Source: Pseudolachnospira sp964507035 (GTDB lineage: Bacteria > Bacillota > Clostridia > Lachnospirales > Lachnospiraceae). Taken from it: 20,061 bases of DNA. The notes beneath the pieces are model-generated. The model made no database searches. It had not been told where the DNA came from and saw only the letters and a list, made by a program, of their open reading frames with translations. This document shows positions 1 through 6,014 of this stretch, piece by piece. How positions within the stretch are numbered: position 1 is the stretch's first letter; each line of letters opens with the position of its first letter. The DNA is taken from contig CAZDOQ010000020.1 of the NCBI GenBank assembly GCA_964507035.1, positions 1 through 20,061 on the forward strand, given 5' to 3'. A program made the position numbers and the translations under genes.

Positions 1-289
1 GGCAGTCACGCAGGATACCACGGATTTTGAATCTCTTGTTCTCACGGCTGATGGGATCGCCGAAACGGCTCTCTTTGATGCCCAGTTCCACCAACTCATG
101 GAATGTTTTGGAGTTGGCCACCTTCTGGGCTACGGAACGGATGGTCCGGTCAATATCTTCCTGGCTCCATTTCTCAAACTCCAGCTGAGCCTTGTCTGCT
201 CTGGCAAAGCACTCCTCAATGTTGTCAATCTGATCCTGGGTCAGACCCTTTGCCTCATAGACAGCTTTCATGTCCACCATTCTGCTCAT
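1..289 (-). CDS. Acylating-type aldehyde dehydrogenase, N-terminal fragment (cut by window edge)
   Basis: Only the first 96 codons are in the window; the gene continues past position 1. The visible part is rich in Glu, Lys and Arg, with an alpha-helical segment (FARADKAQLEFEKW, about residues 34-47) followed by KTFHELVELGIKESRFGDP and then KRFKIRGILRD. That layout matches the N-terminus of CoA-acylating aldehyde dehydrogenases of the PF00171 superfamily (EutE/SauS-like), which oxidise an aldehyde to an acyl-CoA with NAD(P)+. The catalytic Cys region is outside the window, so substrate and acylating activity are inferred. The start is fixed by AAGGAGG 9 nt upstream of the ATG at 289. It has its own promoter and a palindromic operator shared with the isomerase gene upstream, so the two probably serve one catabolic pathway. 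Confidence 0.68.
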   Translation of the reverse strand, partial: MSRMVDMKAVYEAKGLTQDQIDNIEECFARADKAQLEFEKWSQEDIDRTIRSVAQKVANSKTFHELVELGIKESRFGDPISRENKRFKIRGILRDC

Positions 290-328
290 GTGTTTTTTCC
301 TCCTTACAGATAAGTTCCACTCGCGTCT

Positions 329-355
329 TTGGGATTTCGCAGAGTGAAATCCCAA
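329..355. promoter_or_regulatory. Palindromic operator (or 5' stem-loop) in the aldehyde dehydrogenase leader
   Basis: A perfect inverted repeat has 10-bp arms (TTGGGATTTC / GAAATCCCAA) around 7 nt. Its 19-bp core, GATTTCGCAGAGTGAAATC at 333-351, recurs with 16 of 19 identities at 1335-1353 in the leader of the isomerase gene. The repeat lies 14 bp downstream of the -10 box, where a bound repressor would block transcription. The same sequence could fold as a stem-loop near the 5' end of the mRNA, but its recurrence at a second promoter favours a protein-binding site. I cannot name the regulator family. Confidence 0.6.
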
Positions 356-369
356 TTCCGTTCATTGAA

Positions 370-398
370 ATTATACTACGCTGACAACCGTTCGTCAA
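370..398 (-). promoter_or_regulatory. Sigma-A-type promoter of the aldehyde dehydrogenase gene
   Basis: Reading the minus strand, TTGACG (393-398) and TATAAT (370-375) are separated by exactly 17 bp. Transcription would begin near 362, giving a leader of about 73 nt that contains the operator palindrome and the ribosome binding site. The ten bases ending in the -10 box (GTAGTATAAT) are identical to those at the isomerase promoter. Confidence 0.8.
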
Positions 399-434
399 TA
401 CGTTTTTTAAAAGAATCTTATAAAAGTTTCTGTA

Positions 435-465
435 GTTCCCGAAATCGATCTTCCGGGGGAGGAAC
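435..465 (-). terminator. Possible weak terminator after the isomerase gene
   Basis: Just downstream of the isomerase stop codon the minus strand can fold an imperfect hairpin: inner arms CCGGAA / TTTCGG (one G-U pair) and outer arms GTTC / GAAC with a bulge. The following T-rich sequence is broken and does not form a clean U-tract. The call rests partly on the next gene having its own strong promoter immediately afterwards. Confidence 0.25.
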
Positions 466-473
466 AGGCTTTT

Positions 474-1301
474 TTACTCGATTCCGTGAAGGGCAAAATA
501 CTCCTTGGCGCTCTTCAAGCACTGCTTGTAGTGCTCCAGGGCTCCGTACACTTCCACTCTCTTGATGTGGGGCAGCTCAATGGAGCAAACCGCCGTATCC
601 GGAACTCTCTTCATAATGCCGGCGATGTCCACGCAGCCCTCGCCGATGTACAGGCGGGCGTCTCTGCCGGTGTAGATCAGGGCCTCGTTGTCATCCATGG
701 CGGGCCGGGGCGCCGGGCCGTCGCACAGATGAATGAAGTTGAACCAATCCCGAGGGCAGTCGTCCAGTTCAGCCATGGTCACCCGGGACCGGTCAAAGTG
801 CAGGGTGTCCACCAGCAGGCCGATGTTGTCCGCATGGGTGGAATAGATGAACTCCTTGGCGGTCTTCAGATCCGGGCAGGCGGACCAGGTCACAAACTCA
901 AAGTTGCAGGTGATGCCGTAGGGCTTGGTCATCTCGCAGAGTTTGGCCAGAGTCTCCTTGGCATACTCGGTGTTTTTGGTCCAGCAGCTGGTGATCAGGT
1001 GATGACAATCATGCTTCTGAGCGAACTCAAAGGCGGGTTTCCACTTCTCCATATCCACCTCGTCGGTAAGGCGGAACAGTTCGATGTCGCTGAGTTTCAT
1101 ACCGGTCTCGGCCATTGCCACATCAAACTCTTTGTACATCTCTGGATTCAAGTCCACCGCATAGTTGGGTTCTCCGGGCGTTCCCAGAAGAACCGGACGG
1201 ATGCTGACATAGTCAAAGCCAGCGGCGGCAGCCAAGTACACCATGTCCTGGGGCGGAACCTTCAGGGCGCTCAGATGGGCAATGGAAAATTTTCTCTTCA
1301 T
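474..1301 (-). CDS. Sugar-phosphate isomerase/epimerase, xylose-isomerase-like TIM barrel
   Basis: This 275-residue protein fits the AP-endonuclease-2 / xylose-isomerase-like TIM barrel family (PF01261), which isomerises or epimerises sugars and sugar acids using a divalent metal. Likely metal or catalytic residues are visible at barrel-strand ends: Glu135 (CNFEF), Asp165 and His168 (LLVDTLHFD), His191 (FIHLCDG) and Glu242 (SIELPH). A longer frame begins 10 codons upstream, but the ATG at 1301 is chosen because AAGGAGG sits 9 nt before it and the family begins at this point (MKRKFSIAH). It has its own promoter and an operator shared with the downstream aldehyde dehydrogenase gene. Sequence alone does not identify the substrate. 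It is not classical XylA, which is much longer. Confidence 0.85.
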   Translation of the reverse strand: MKRKFSIAHLSALKVPPQDMVYLAAAAGFDYVSIRPVLLGTPGEPNYAVDLNPEMYKEFDVAMAETGMKLSDIELFRLTDEVDMEKWKPAFEFAQKHDCHHLITSCWTKNTEYAKETLAKLCEMTKPYGITCNFEFVTWSACPDLKTAKEFIYSTHADNIGLLVDTLHFDRSRVTMAELDDCPRDWFNFIHLCDGPAPRPAMDDNEALIYTGRDARLYIGEGCVDIAGIMKRVPDTAVCSIELPHIKRVEVYGALEHYKQCLKSAKEYFALHGIE

Positions 1302-1334
1302 TGTAAATGCCTCCTTGAATTTGTTTTTCACAAT

Positions 1335-1353
1335 GATTTCACAGTATGAAATC
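1335..1353. promoter_or_regulatory. Second copy of the palindromic operator, isomerase leader
   Basis: GATTTCACAGTATGAAATC forms 7-bp arms (GATTTCA / TGAAATC) around 5 nt and matches the core of the 329-355 palindrome at 16 of 19 positions, including both GATTTC and GAAATC half-sites at the same spacing. It lies 16 bp downstream of the isomerase -10 box, against 18 bp for the other copy. I found no third copy in the window. This supports co-regulation of the two genes by one dimeric regulator. Confidence 0.6.
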
Positions 1354-1369
1354 TCGTGCTGCTTTTCTT

Positions 1370-1398
1370 ATTATACTACAAAGATTTGATTTTTCCAA
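1370..1398 (-). promoter_or_regulatory. Sigma-A-type promoter of the isomerase gene
   Basis: On the minus strand, TTGGAA (1393-1398) and a perfect TATAAT (1370-1375) are 17 bp apart. Predicted transcription starts near 1362, about 60 nt before the ATG at 1301. The -35 box matches consensus at four of six positions. Confidence 0.7.
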
Positions 1399-1526
1399 GA
1401 GGAAATGCGGGAACCATTCATTCTTTTTTTTCATTGATTTCATTGGATCTCTGCAACTCAAAGCTTTTTTGCAAATTGTCGCAATTCGATTTTCACTGTG
1501 TGGAATTGTTTTTAACAGAATACATC

Positions 1527-1555
1527 TTGCATCTATTGCCTGCAAAGTTTATAAT
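1527..1555 (+). promoter_or_regulatory. Sigma-A-type promoter of darA
   Basis: TTGCAT (1527-1532) and a perfect TATAAT (1550-1555) are 17 bp apart on the plus strand, 33 bp before the darA ATG. The leader carries an overlapping AGGAGGAGGTG ribosome binding site. The roughly 130 bp between this promoter and the divergent isomerase promoter is AT-rich with no gene I can support. Confidence 0.8.
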
Positions 1556-1587
1556 GATAGAAAAAAGATAGGAGGAGGTGTCCGTCT

Positions 1588-1923
1588 ATGAAAATGATCC
1601 TGGCTATTGTTCAAAACGAAGACGCACCCGAACTGGTGGAAGAACTGAATCACCAAAACTTCTTTGTCACCAAGCTGGCCTCCACCGGAGGATTTCTGAA
1701 AAAGGGAAATACCACCCTTCTCACCGGCGTGGAGGACCAACAGGTGGAGGCAGTCTGCGGCATCATCAAGCAGTTTTCCGGCCGCCGCCGCCAGATGGTC
1801 TTTACCACATCCCCGTCTGCCGGCAGCATGTGTTCCGGGGTCGCCACCTCCGTTCCCATCAACATGGAAGTGGGAGGCGCCACCATTTTTGTGCTGTCTG
1901 TGGAAGAATTCAAGAAATTCTGA
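1588..1923 (+). CDS. darA: Cyclic-di-AMP receptor, DarA/PstA family (PII-like)
   Basis: This 111-residue protein has the full length and character of the DarA/PstA (DUF970) family: a PII-like trimer that binds the second messenger c-di-AMP in the cytoplasm. It opens with MKMILAIVQNEDA and has the family's ligand-binding TGGFLKKGNTTLLTGVED segment (about residues 33-50), a flexible loop with RRRQMVF, and the closing strand GGATIFVLSVEEF. Family knowledge says it senses c-di-AMP, but its downstream target is unknown in most species. It is the only plus-strand gene, is transcribed from its own strong promoter, and converges on the amidase gene. The 66 bp between the two stop codons shows no convincing terminator. 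Confidence 0.93.
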   Translation: MKMILAIVQNEDAPELVEELNHQNFFVTKLASTGGFLKKGNTTLLTGVEDQQVEAVCGIIKQFSGRRRQMVFTTSPSAGSMCSGVATSVPINMEVGGATIFVLSVEEFKKF

Positions 1924-1989
1924 CAGGCATCAGAAAAGCGCAGGGGACCCAAAAGCTTCTCAGGCCAATGATCATAAGGAACTTTCACG

Positions 1990-2956
1990 CTATTCTGTCT
2001 CCTCCCCGGCGGAAGCCTCCCCGGNNNNNNNNNNNNNNNNNNNNNNNNNNNNNNNNNNNNNNNNNNNNNNNNNNNNNNNNNNNNNNNNNNNNNNNNNNNN
2101 NNNNNNNNNNNNNNNNNNNNNNNNCCTCCCCGGCGGAAGCCTCCCCGGAAGCGTCTCCGTCGCCGGTCTCAACCCCACTATCCGCAGCCGTTTCCGATCC
2201 GCCGTCCGTGGCCGTTCCGGCGCTCTCCGCCCGCAGCTGGTCCGTGGCCGCCTGCACATCCTGCCGGAACGCCTCCCATGCGTCCTCATGCTCCACAAAA
2301 TACAGGGGACACTCTTTGCCCGTCACATCATAGTGGCGGATCACATCCTGGCTGTCCAGATTGAACCGGTTGCACAGATAGGCGGTGAGGCGCACCAGAG
2401 AGTCATAGGTCTTCTCGTTGAATTCCCCGGTCTCATCCGGATGGCAGCACTCAATGGAAAGGGTGTACTCATTGGCGGAGTTGGAGGCATAGGCCACCTC
2501 GTCAATGGGAACGGTAGCCAGAATCTCTCCGTCCAGTCCAATGATAAAGTTGCTGCTGGCGTAGGTGTCTCCGCTGTCCTTCAGGCCTTCAAAGTAATTC
2601 CGGTTGTTCTCCGCCGTGCTGCCCGGATTGGACACATAGTGGACCACAATCCCTTTGACGCCGTCGGGCAGCTTAACCCCCGGCCGGGAATAGGGATTCA
2701 CCGTCAGATAAGCCTCTGTGATGTAGTCCGGCAGACCGTAAAGAGAGGTCTGGGAGCCTCCGCCAAACAGCCGGAACAGTCCCCGGACCCCAAACGCCAC
2801 CAGGAGGATGATCAAAACCAGCACCAGCAGGGCGATCCCCCGGCGGATCCAGACCTGGATCCGCCTTTTCCTCCGGCTCTTCTTTTTCATGGCAGCGCGC
2901 CTTGCCCGGGCGGTAGCCTGCCTTCCCGTCTCTCTTCTCCTGCCACTCTCCGCCAT
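1990..2956 (-). CDS. Membrane-anchored N-acetylmuramoyl-L-alanine amidase (Amidase_2), C-terminus interrupted by scaffold gap
   Basis: The product has a basic cytoplasmic N-terminus (KKKSRRKRR, 24-32), one membrane segment (about 40-60) and an extracellular Amidase_2 domain (about 90-235). It would cleave the bond between MurNAc and the stem peptide in peptidoglycan. Zinc ligands fit His106 (VVHYV), His208 (IRHYDVTG) and Cys216 (KECP), as in T7-lysozyme-type amidases. After about residue 240 comes a low-complexity acidic tail (Ala, Ser, Gly, Glu, Asp) that runs into 100 N. As assembled, the frame changes at the gap. The repeat on the far side stays in phase only in the frame reading GEASAGEETE and stopping at 1990, so I end the gene there. 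The start at 2956 has an AGGGGG site upstream. It is 110 bp after uppP and could be its operon's last gene. Confidence 0.85.
2001..2148. repeat. Scaffold gap (100 N, 2025-2124) bounded by identical 24-bp direct repeats
   Basis: The 24 bases at 2001-2024 are identical to those at 2125-2148, one on each side of exactly 100 N. On the amidase coding strand the repeat encodes GEASAGE, a 15-bp-period Ala-Ser-Ala-Gly-Glu unit. The 100 N are almost certainly a placeholder of arbitrary length. Either the two contigs simply overlap by the repeat and nothing is missing, or a longer tandem array of the unit collapsed during assembly. Confidence 0.9.
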
Positions 2957-3066
2957 CTGCGATTCCCCCTTTGTAATCTTACACGCCTTATCTTACCACA
3001 GACCCCTCGCTGCGAAGATGAATTTTTTCTTACAATTGAAGATTCCGCCGGCTGCACGGCCGTTCT

Positions 3067-3906
3067 TTAGACCGGCAGCAGCGCCGGAAACGCCAGGGCG
3101 ATGCCTATCACGATCACGCCCAGCACAATCCGGTAATACCCAAACACCGCAAAACTGTGCCGTTTCACAAAATCCATCAGGAACCGAATGACGAACAGGG
3201 AAACCACAAAGGCCACCACCATACCCAAAAGCAGGGTGATCAGTTCCGGAGCGGAAAAGTCCAGCCCATAGTCCAAAAGCTTCTTGCCGCTGGCCCCAAA
3301 CATCACCGGGATGGCCAGAAAGAAGGTGTATTCCGCCGCCACCGTCCGGGAGACCCCCAGCAAAATGGCTCCCAGGATGGTGGAACCGGACCGGGATGTG
3401 CCGGGCACCAGAGAGAGCACCTGGATGACGCCGATCAGAAGGGCAGTGGTCAGGCTCATATCCCGGAAGCTGCGGATCCTGGGACGGCGGTTCCGGTTGA
3501 ACCGCTCAATGAGAATAAACGCCACACCGTAAACAATCAGCGCGCCCGCCACCACCGGCCACTTGTAAAAGTGCTCGTCAAAGAAGTCGTCAAACAGCAG
3601 GCCAATGACGCCGGCCGGAATACAGCCCACAATCACTTTCAGCCAGATGTCCCAGATCTCCGCCCTCTTGGCCGGAGAATGGCTGCGGCTAAACGGATTC
3701 AGGCGGTTAAAAAAGATCACACACACCGCCAAGATGGCACCCAGCTGAATGACTACCCGGAACATCTCCAGAAAATCCTCCGAGACGTTCAGAGGCCAGA
3801 AGTTCTCAAACAAAATCAGATGGCCGGTGCTGCTCACCGGCAGCCACTCGGTGATGCCCTCCACAATGCCGTAAAAAATAACTTTGATGATCTCCGGAAA
3901 ATCCAT
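3067..3906 (-). CDS. uppP: Undecaprenyl-diphosphate phosphatase UppP (BacA)
   Basis: This integral membrane enzyme removes a phosphate from undecaprenyl diphosphate and so recycles the lipid carrier for peptidoglycan and other wall polymers. Overexpression confers bacitracin resistance. Both signature segments are present: EGITEWLPVSSTGH (16-29) and PGTSRSGST (168-176), which form the active site. Several hydrophobic helices follow, and the 279-residue length is normal. A longer frame starts seven codons earlier, but the ATG at 3906 has AAAGGGGAG just upstream and gives the usual family start (MDFPEIIK). It lies 33 bp after ung on the same strand and upstream of a peptidoglycan amidase, so the end of the operon has a cell-wall theme. 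Confidence 0.95.
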   Translation of the reverse strand: MDFPEIIKVIFYGIVEGITEWLPVSSTGHLILFENFWPLNVSEDFLEMFRVVIQLGAILAVCVIFFNRLNPFSRSHSPAKRAEIWDIWLKVIVGCIPAGVIGLLFDDFFDEHFYKWPVVAGALIVYGVAFILIERFNRNRRPRIRSFRDMSLTTALLIGVIQVLSLVPGTSRSGSTILGAILLGVSRTVAAEYTFFLAIPVMFGASGKKLLDYGLDFSAPELITLLLGMVVAFVVSLFVIRFLMDFVKRHSFAVFGYYRIVLGVIVIGIALAFPALLPV

Positions 3907-3939
3907 GGTACTCCCCTTTAGATTCAAATTTTCAAAACG

Positions 3940-4614
3940 TCAAACATTCTCGATCTGCCAGTCAATGGGCTCCACCCCGTGGGCGGACAGAAATTGGTTG
4001 GCCTGGCTGAAGGGCCGGCTTCCAAAGAAGCCCCGGCTGGCAGACAGCGGGCTGGGATGGGGCGCCGTCAGGATCAGATGCTTGGGATTGTTCAGCATGC
4101 TCCGCTTCATCTGCGCCGGCCTTCCCCAGAGCATGAACACCACCGGCCGGTCCAGCTGATTCACCGCCCGGATGGCTGCGTCGGTAAATTCTTCCCAGCC
4201 AATGCCCCGATGGGAGTTGGCCCGGTGGGCCTGCACCGTAAGCACCGTGTTCAGCAGCAGCACCCCCTGCTTTGCCCATTTGACCAGATAGCCGTTGTTG
4301 GGAATGTAACAGCCCAGATCGTCATGGAGTTCCTGATAGATGTTGACCAGGGACGGGGGAATCTCCACGTCCGGACGGACGGAAAAGCACAGGCCGTGGG
4401 CCTGCCCCACATTGTGGTAGGGATCCTGGCCCAGGATCACCACCTTCACCTGGGACAGAGGCGTCAGTTCAAAGGCGGTGAAGATCTCATCGGAAGGGGG
4501 AAACACCTGATGTCTATTATATTCCTCTTTCACGGTCCGATATAGCTTGGCATAATATTGCTTTTTAAATTCCGCGGAAAGCGGCTGCAGCCAGTCGTTG
4601 GCAATGGCGCTCAT
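3940..4614 (-). CDS. ung: Uracil-DNA glycosylase, family 1
   Basis: The enzyme excises uracil from DNA, starting base-excision repair. All family-1 motifs are intact: GQDPYH (62-67, with the water-activating Asp64), LLLNTVLTV (119-127) and HPSPLS (186-191, the leucine-intercalation loop). At 224 residues it is full length. The ATG at 4614 is preceded by AGGGGGA and lies 17 nt after the hisF stop codon, so it is probably cotranscribed with hisHF. Confidence 0.97.
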   Translation of the reverse strand: MSAIANDWLQPLSAEFKKQYYAKLYRTVKEEYNRHQVFPPSDEIFTAFELTPLSQVKVVILGQDPYHNVGQAHGLCFSVRPDVEIPPSLVNIYQELHDDLGCYIPNNGYLVKWAKQGVLLLNTVLTVQAHRANSHRGIGWEEFTDAAIRAVNQLDRPVVFMLWGRPAQMKRSMLNNPKHLILTAPHPSPLSASRGFFGSRPFSQANQFLSAHGVEPIDWQIENV

Positions 4615-4631
4615 CTTTCATCTCCCCCTTC

Positions 4632-5393
4632 CTAACGGCGAACCGGAATGCCCCGCTCCGCCAGATAGTCCTTCAGCGCTCCAATCTCCAGTTCCCGGTA
4701 ATGAAACAGGGAGGCGGCCAGGGCTGCGTCCGCCTTGCCGCGGGTCAGCGCCTCGTAGAAATGTTCTTTTGTGCCGGCTCCCCCGGAGGCGATCACCGGC
4801 ACGGAAACCTCCTCCGCCACCGCTGCGGTCAACTCCGTGTCATACCCGGCTTTGGTCCCGTCGCAGTCCATGCTGGTGAGAAGGATCTCCCCCGCCCCCA
4901 ACTCCACCGCCCGGGCAGCCCACTCCACCGCGTCCAGCCCCACATCCAGCCGGCCGCCGTTCTTATAAACTGTCCAGCCGGATCCGTCCGGCCGGCGCTT
5001 GGCGTCTATGGCCACCACCACGCACTGGCTTCCAAACTTCTCTGCGGCCTCGGAGATCAGTTCCGGCCGCGCCAGGGCGGAAGAATTGACGGAGATTTTG
5101 TCCGCCCCCTCCCGGAGCAGCGCCTTAAAGTCCTCTACGGTGCGGATGCCGCCGCCCACCGTAAAGGGAATGAACACCTTCTCCGCCACCCGGCGGACCA
5201 TATCCACCACGGTTTTCCGGTTGTCCGAGGAGGCAGTGATGTCCAAAAAGACCAGTTCATCCGCCCCGGCGGCGTCATAGGCCGCCGCCACCTCCACCGG
5301 ATCTCCCGCGTCCCGCAGGTTCACAAAATTCACGCCTTTTACCACCCGCCCCTGATGCACATCCAGGCAGGGAATGATTCTTTTGGTAAACAT
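4632..5393 (-). CDS. hisF: Imidazole glycerol phosphate synthase cyclase subunit HisF
   Basis: HisF is the TIM-barrel half of the enzyme that converts PRFAR and ammonia into imidazole glycerol phosphate and AICAR, linking histidine and purine synthesis. Catalytic Asp11 (IPCLDVHQGRVVKG) and Asp130 (VVVAIDAKR) are present, as are the phosphate-binding glycine motifs VGGGIRT and ASGGAG. The length of 253 residues is normal. Its ribosome binding site AAGGAGG overlaps the hisH stop codon (TAAGGAGG), so the two subunits are tightly coupled. The expected partners hisA and hisI are not in the window. Confidence 0.97.
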   Translation of the reverse strand: MFTKRIIPCLDVHQGRVVKGVNFVNLRDAGDPVEVAAAYDAAGADELVFLDITASSDNRKTVVDMVRRVAEKVFIPFTVGGGIRTVEDFKALLREGADKISVNSSALARPELISEAAEKFGSQCVVVAIDAKRRPDGSGWTVYKNGGRLDVGLDAVEWAARAVELGAGEILLTSMDCDGTKAGYDTELTAAVAEEVSVPVIASGGAGTKEHFYEALTRGKADAALAASLFHYRELEIGALKDYLAERGIPVRR

Positions 5394-5402
5394 AACTCCT
5401 CC

Positions 5403-6014
5403 TTACGGCTTCAGTCCGGCAAAATTTTTCAGAATGGCAAGGCCCACCCGGCTGCTCTTCTCCGGGTGGAACTGACAGCCAAAAAGATTTCCCTGCTCCA
5501 CGGAGGCGTGGATCTCCACACTGTACCGGGTGGTTGCCGCCACCATCTCTTCCTTTCCGGCCCGCAGGTAATACGAGTGGACAAAATACACGTAGGGTTC
5601 CTTCGGCAGCCCCTGAAACAACCGGGCCCCCGGCCGGACCGTGAGAGAATTCCACCCCATATGGGGGATTTTTAATCCCTCCTGAGGCGGGATTCGAAGG
5701 ATCTTTCCCGACAGCAGAGAGAGTCCTTCCACCCCGGGGCTTTCCTCACTGCTCTCAAACAGCAGCTGCATGCCCAGACAGATCCCCAGCAAAGGGGTTC
5801 CCCGTCCCACCGCCCGGCGGATGGGCTCCGCCAGGCCAAACCGGCGCAGGTTTTCCATGGCGTCCCCAAAAGCGCCCACTCCCGGTAAGATCAGCTTCTC
5901 CGCCGCAAAAATCTCCTGGGGATCCCGGGTGACCACCGGCGTCTCCCCCAGATACAGCAGCGCCTTCTCCACACTTCGCAGGTTGCCTGCGTCATAGTCA
6001 ATGACTGTGATCAT
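5403..6014 (-). CDS. hisH: Imidazole glycerol phosphate synthase glutaminase subunit HisH
   Basis: HisH is the class-I glutamine amidotransferase partner of HisF. It hydrolyses glutamine and channels ammonia to the cyclase. The catalytic triad is visible: Cys79 (GICLGMQLLFE), His183 and Glu185 (GCQFHPEKS). The product is 203 residues, normal for the family. An upstream ATG in the same frame would add 17 unrelated residues. The ATG at 6014 is preferred because it gives the canonical start (MITVIDYDAGNLRSV), has GAGGAG 7 nt upstream, and overlaps the glpK stop codon in an ATGA junction. hisF follows after 9 nt. Confidence 0.96.
   Translation of the reverse strand: MITVIDYDAGNLRSVEKALLYLGETPVVTRDPQEIFAAEKLILPGVGAFGDAMENLRRFGLAEPIRRAVGRGTPLLGICLGMQLLFESSEESPGVEGLSLLSGKILRIPPQEGLKIPHMGWNSLTVRPGARLFQGLPKEPYVYFVHSYYLRAGKEEMVAATTRYSVEIHASVEQGNLFGCQFHPEKSSRVGLAILKNFAGLKP

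Noticed and set aside
486..1349. Long open frame (287 codons) on the plus strand opposite the isomerase gene
   Set aside because: It is the antisense of a well-supported gene with metal-binding motifs and a promoter, and its translation shows no family resemblance.
1471..1488. AATTG/CAATT inverted repeat in the darA upstream region
   Set aside because: The arms are only 5 bp, in AT-rich DNA, which is expected by chance, and there is no second copy.
1924..1989. Bidirectional terminator between darA and the amidase gene
   Set aside because: Only a weak AAGC/GCTT pairing is visible and there is no T-tract on either strand.
1985..2024. Amidase C-terminus ending RGGFRRGGDRIA
   Set aside because: It arises from the arbitrary 100-N length. 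The repeat unit stays in phase only in the frame that ends GEASAGEETE at 1990.
2001..2148. Flanking direct repeats as target-site duplication of a mobile element
   Set aside because: The repeat is part of the coding low-complexity unit, and the intervening N have a standard placeholder length. There is no transposase or terminal inverted repeat.
2990..3018. Promoter for the amidase gene in the 110-bp gap after uppP
   Set aside because: TAAGAT could be a -10 box, but the -35 region at the right spacing reads TCTTCG, which is too poor to support a call.
1889..3070. Plus-strand open frame running through the run of N
   Set aside because: It stays open only because N is translated as unknown, and it is antisense to the amidase.
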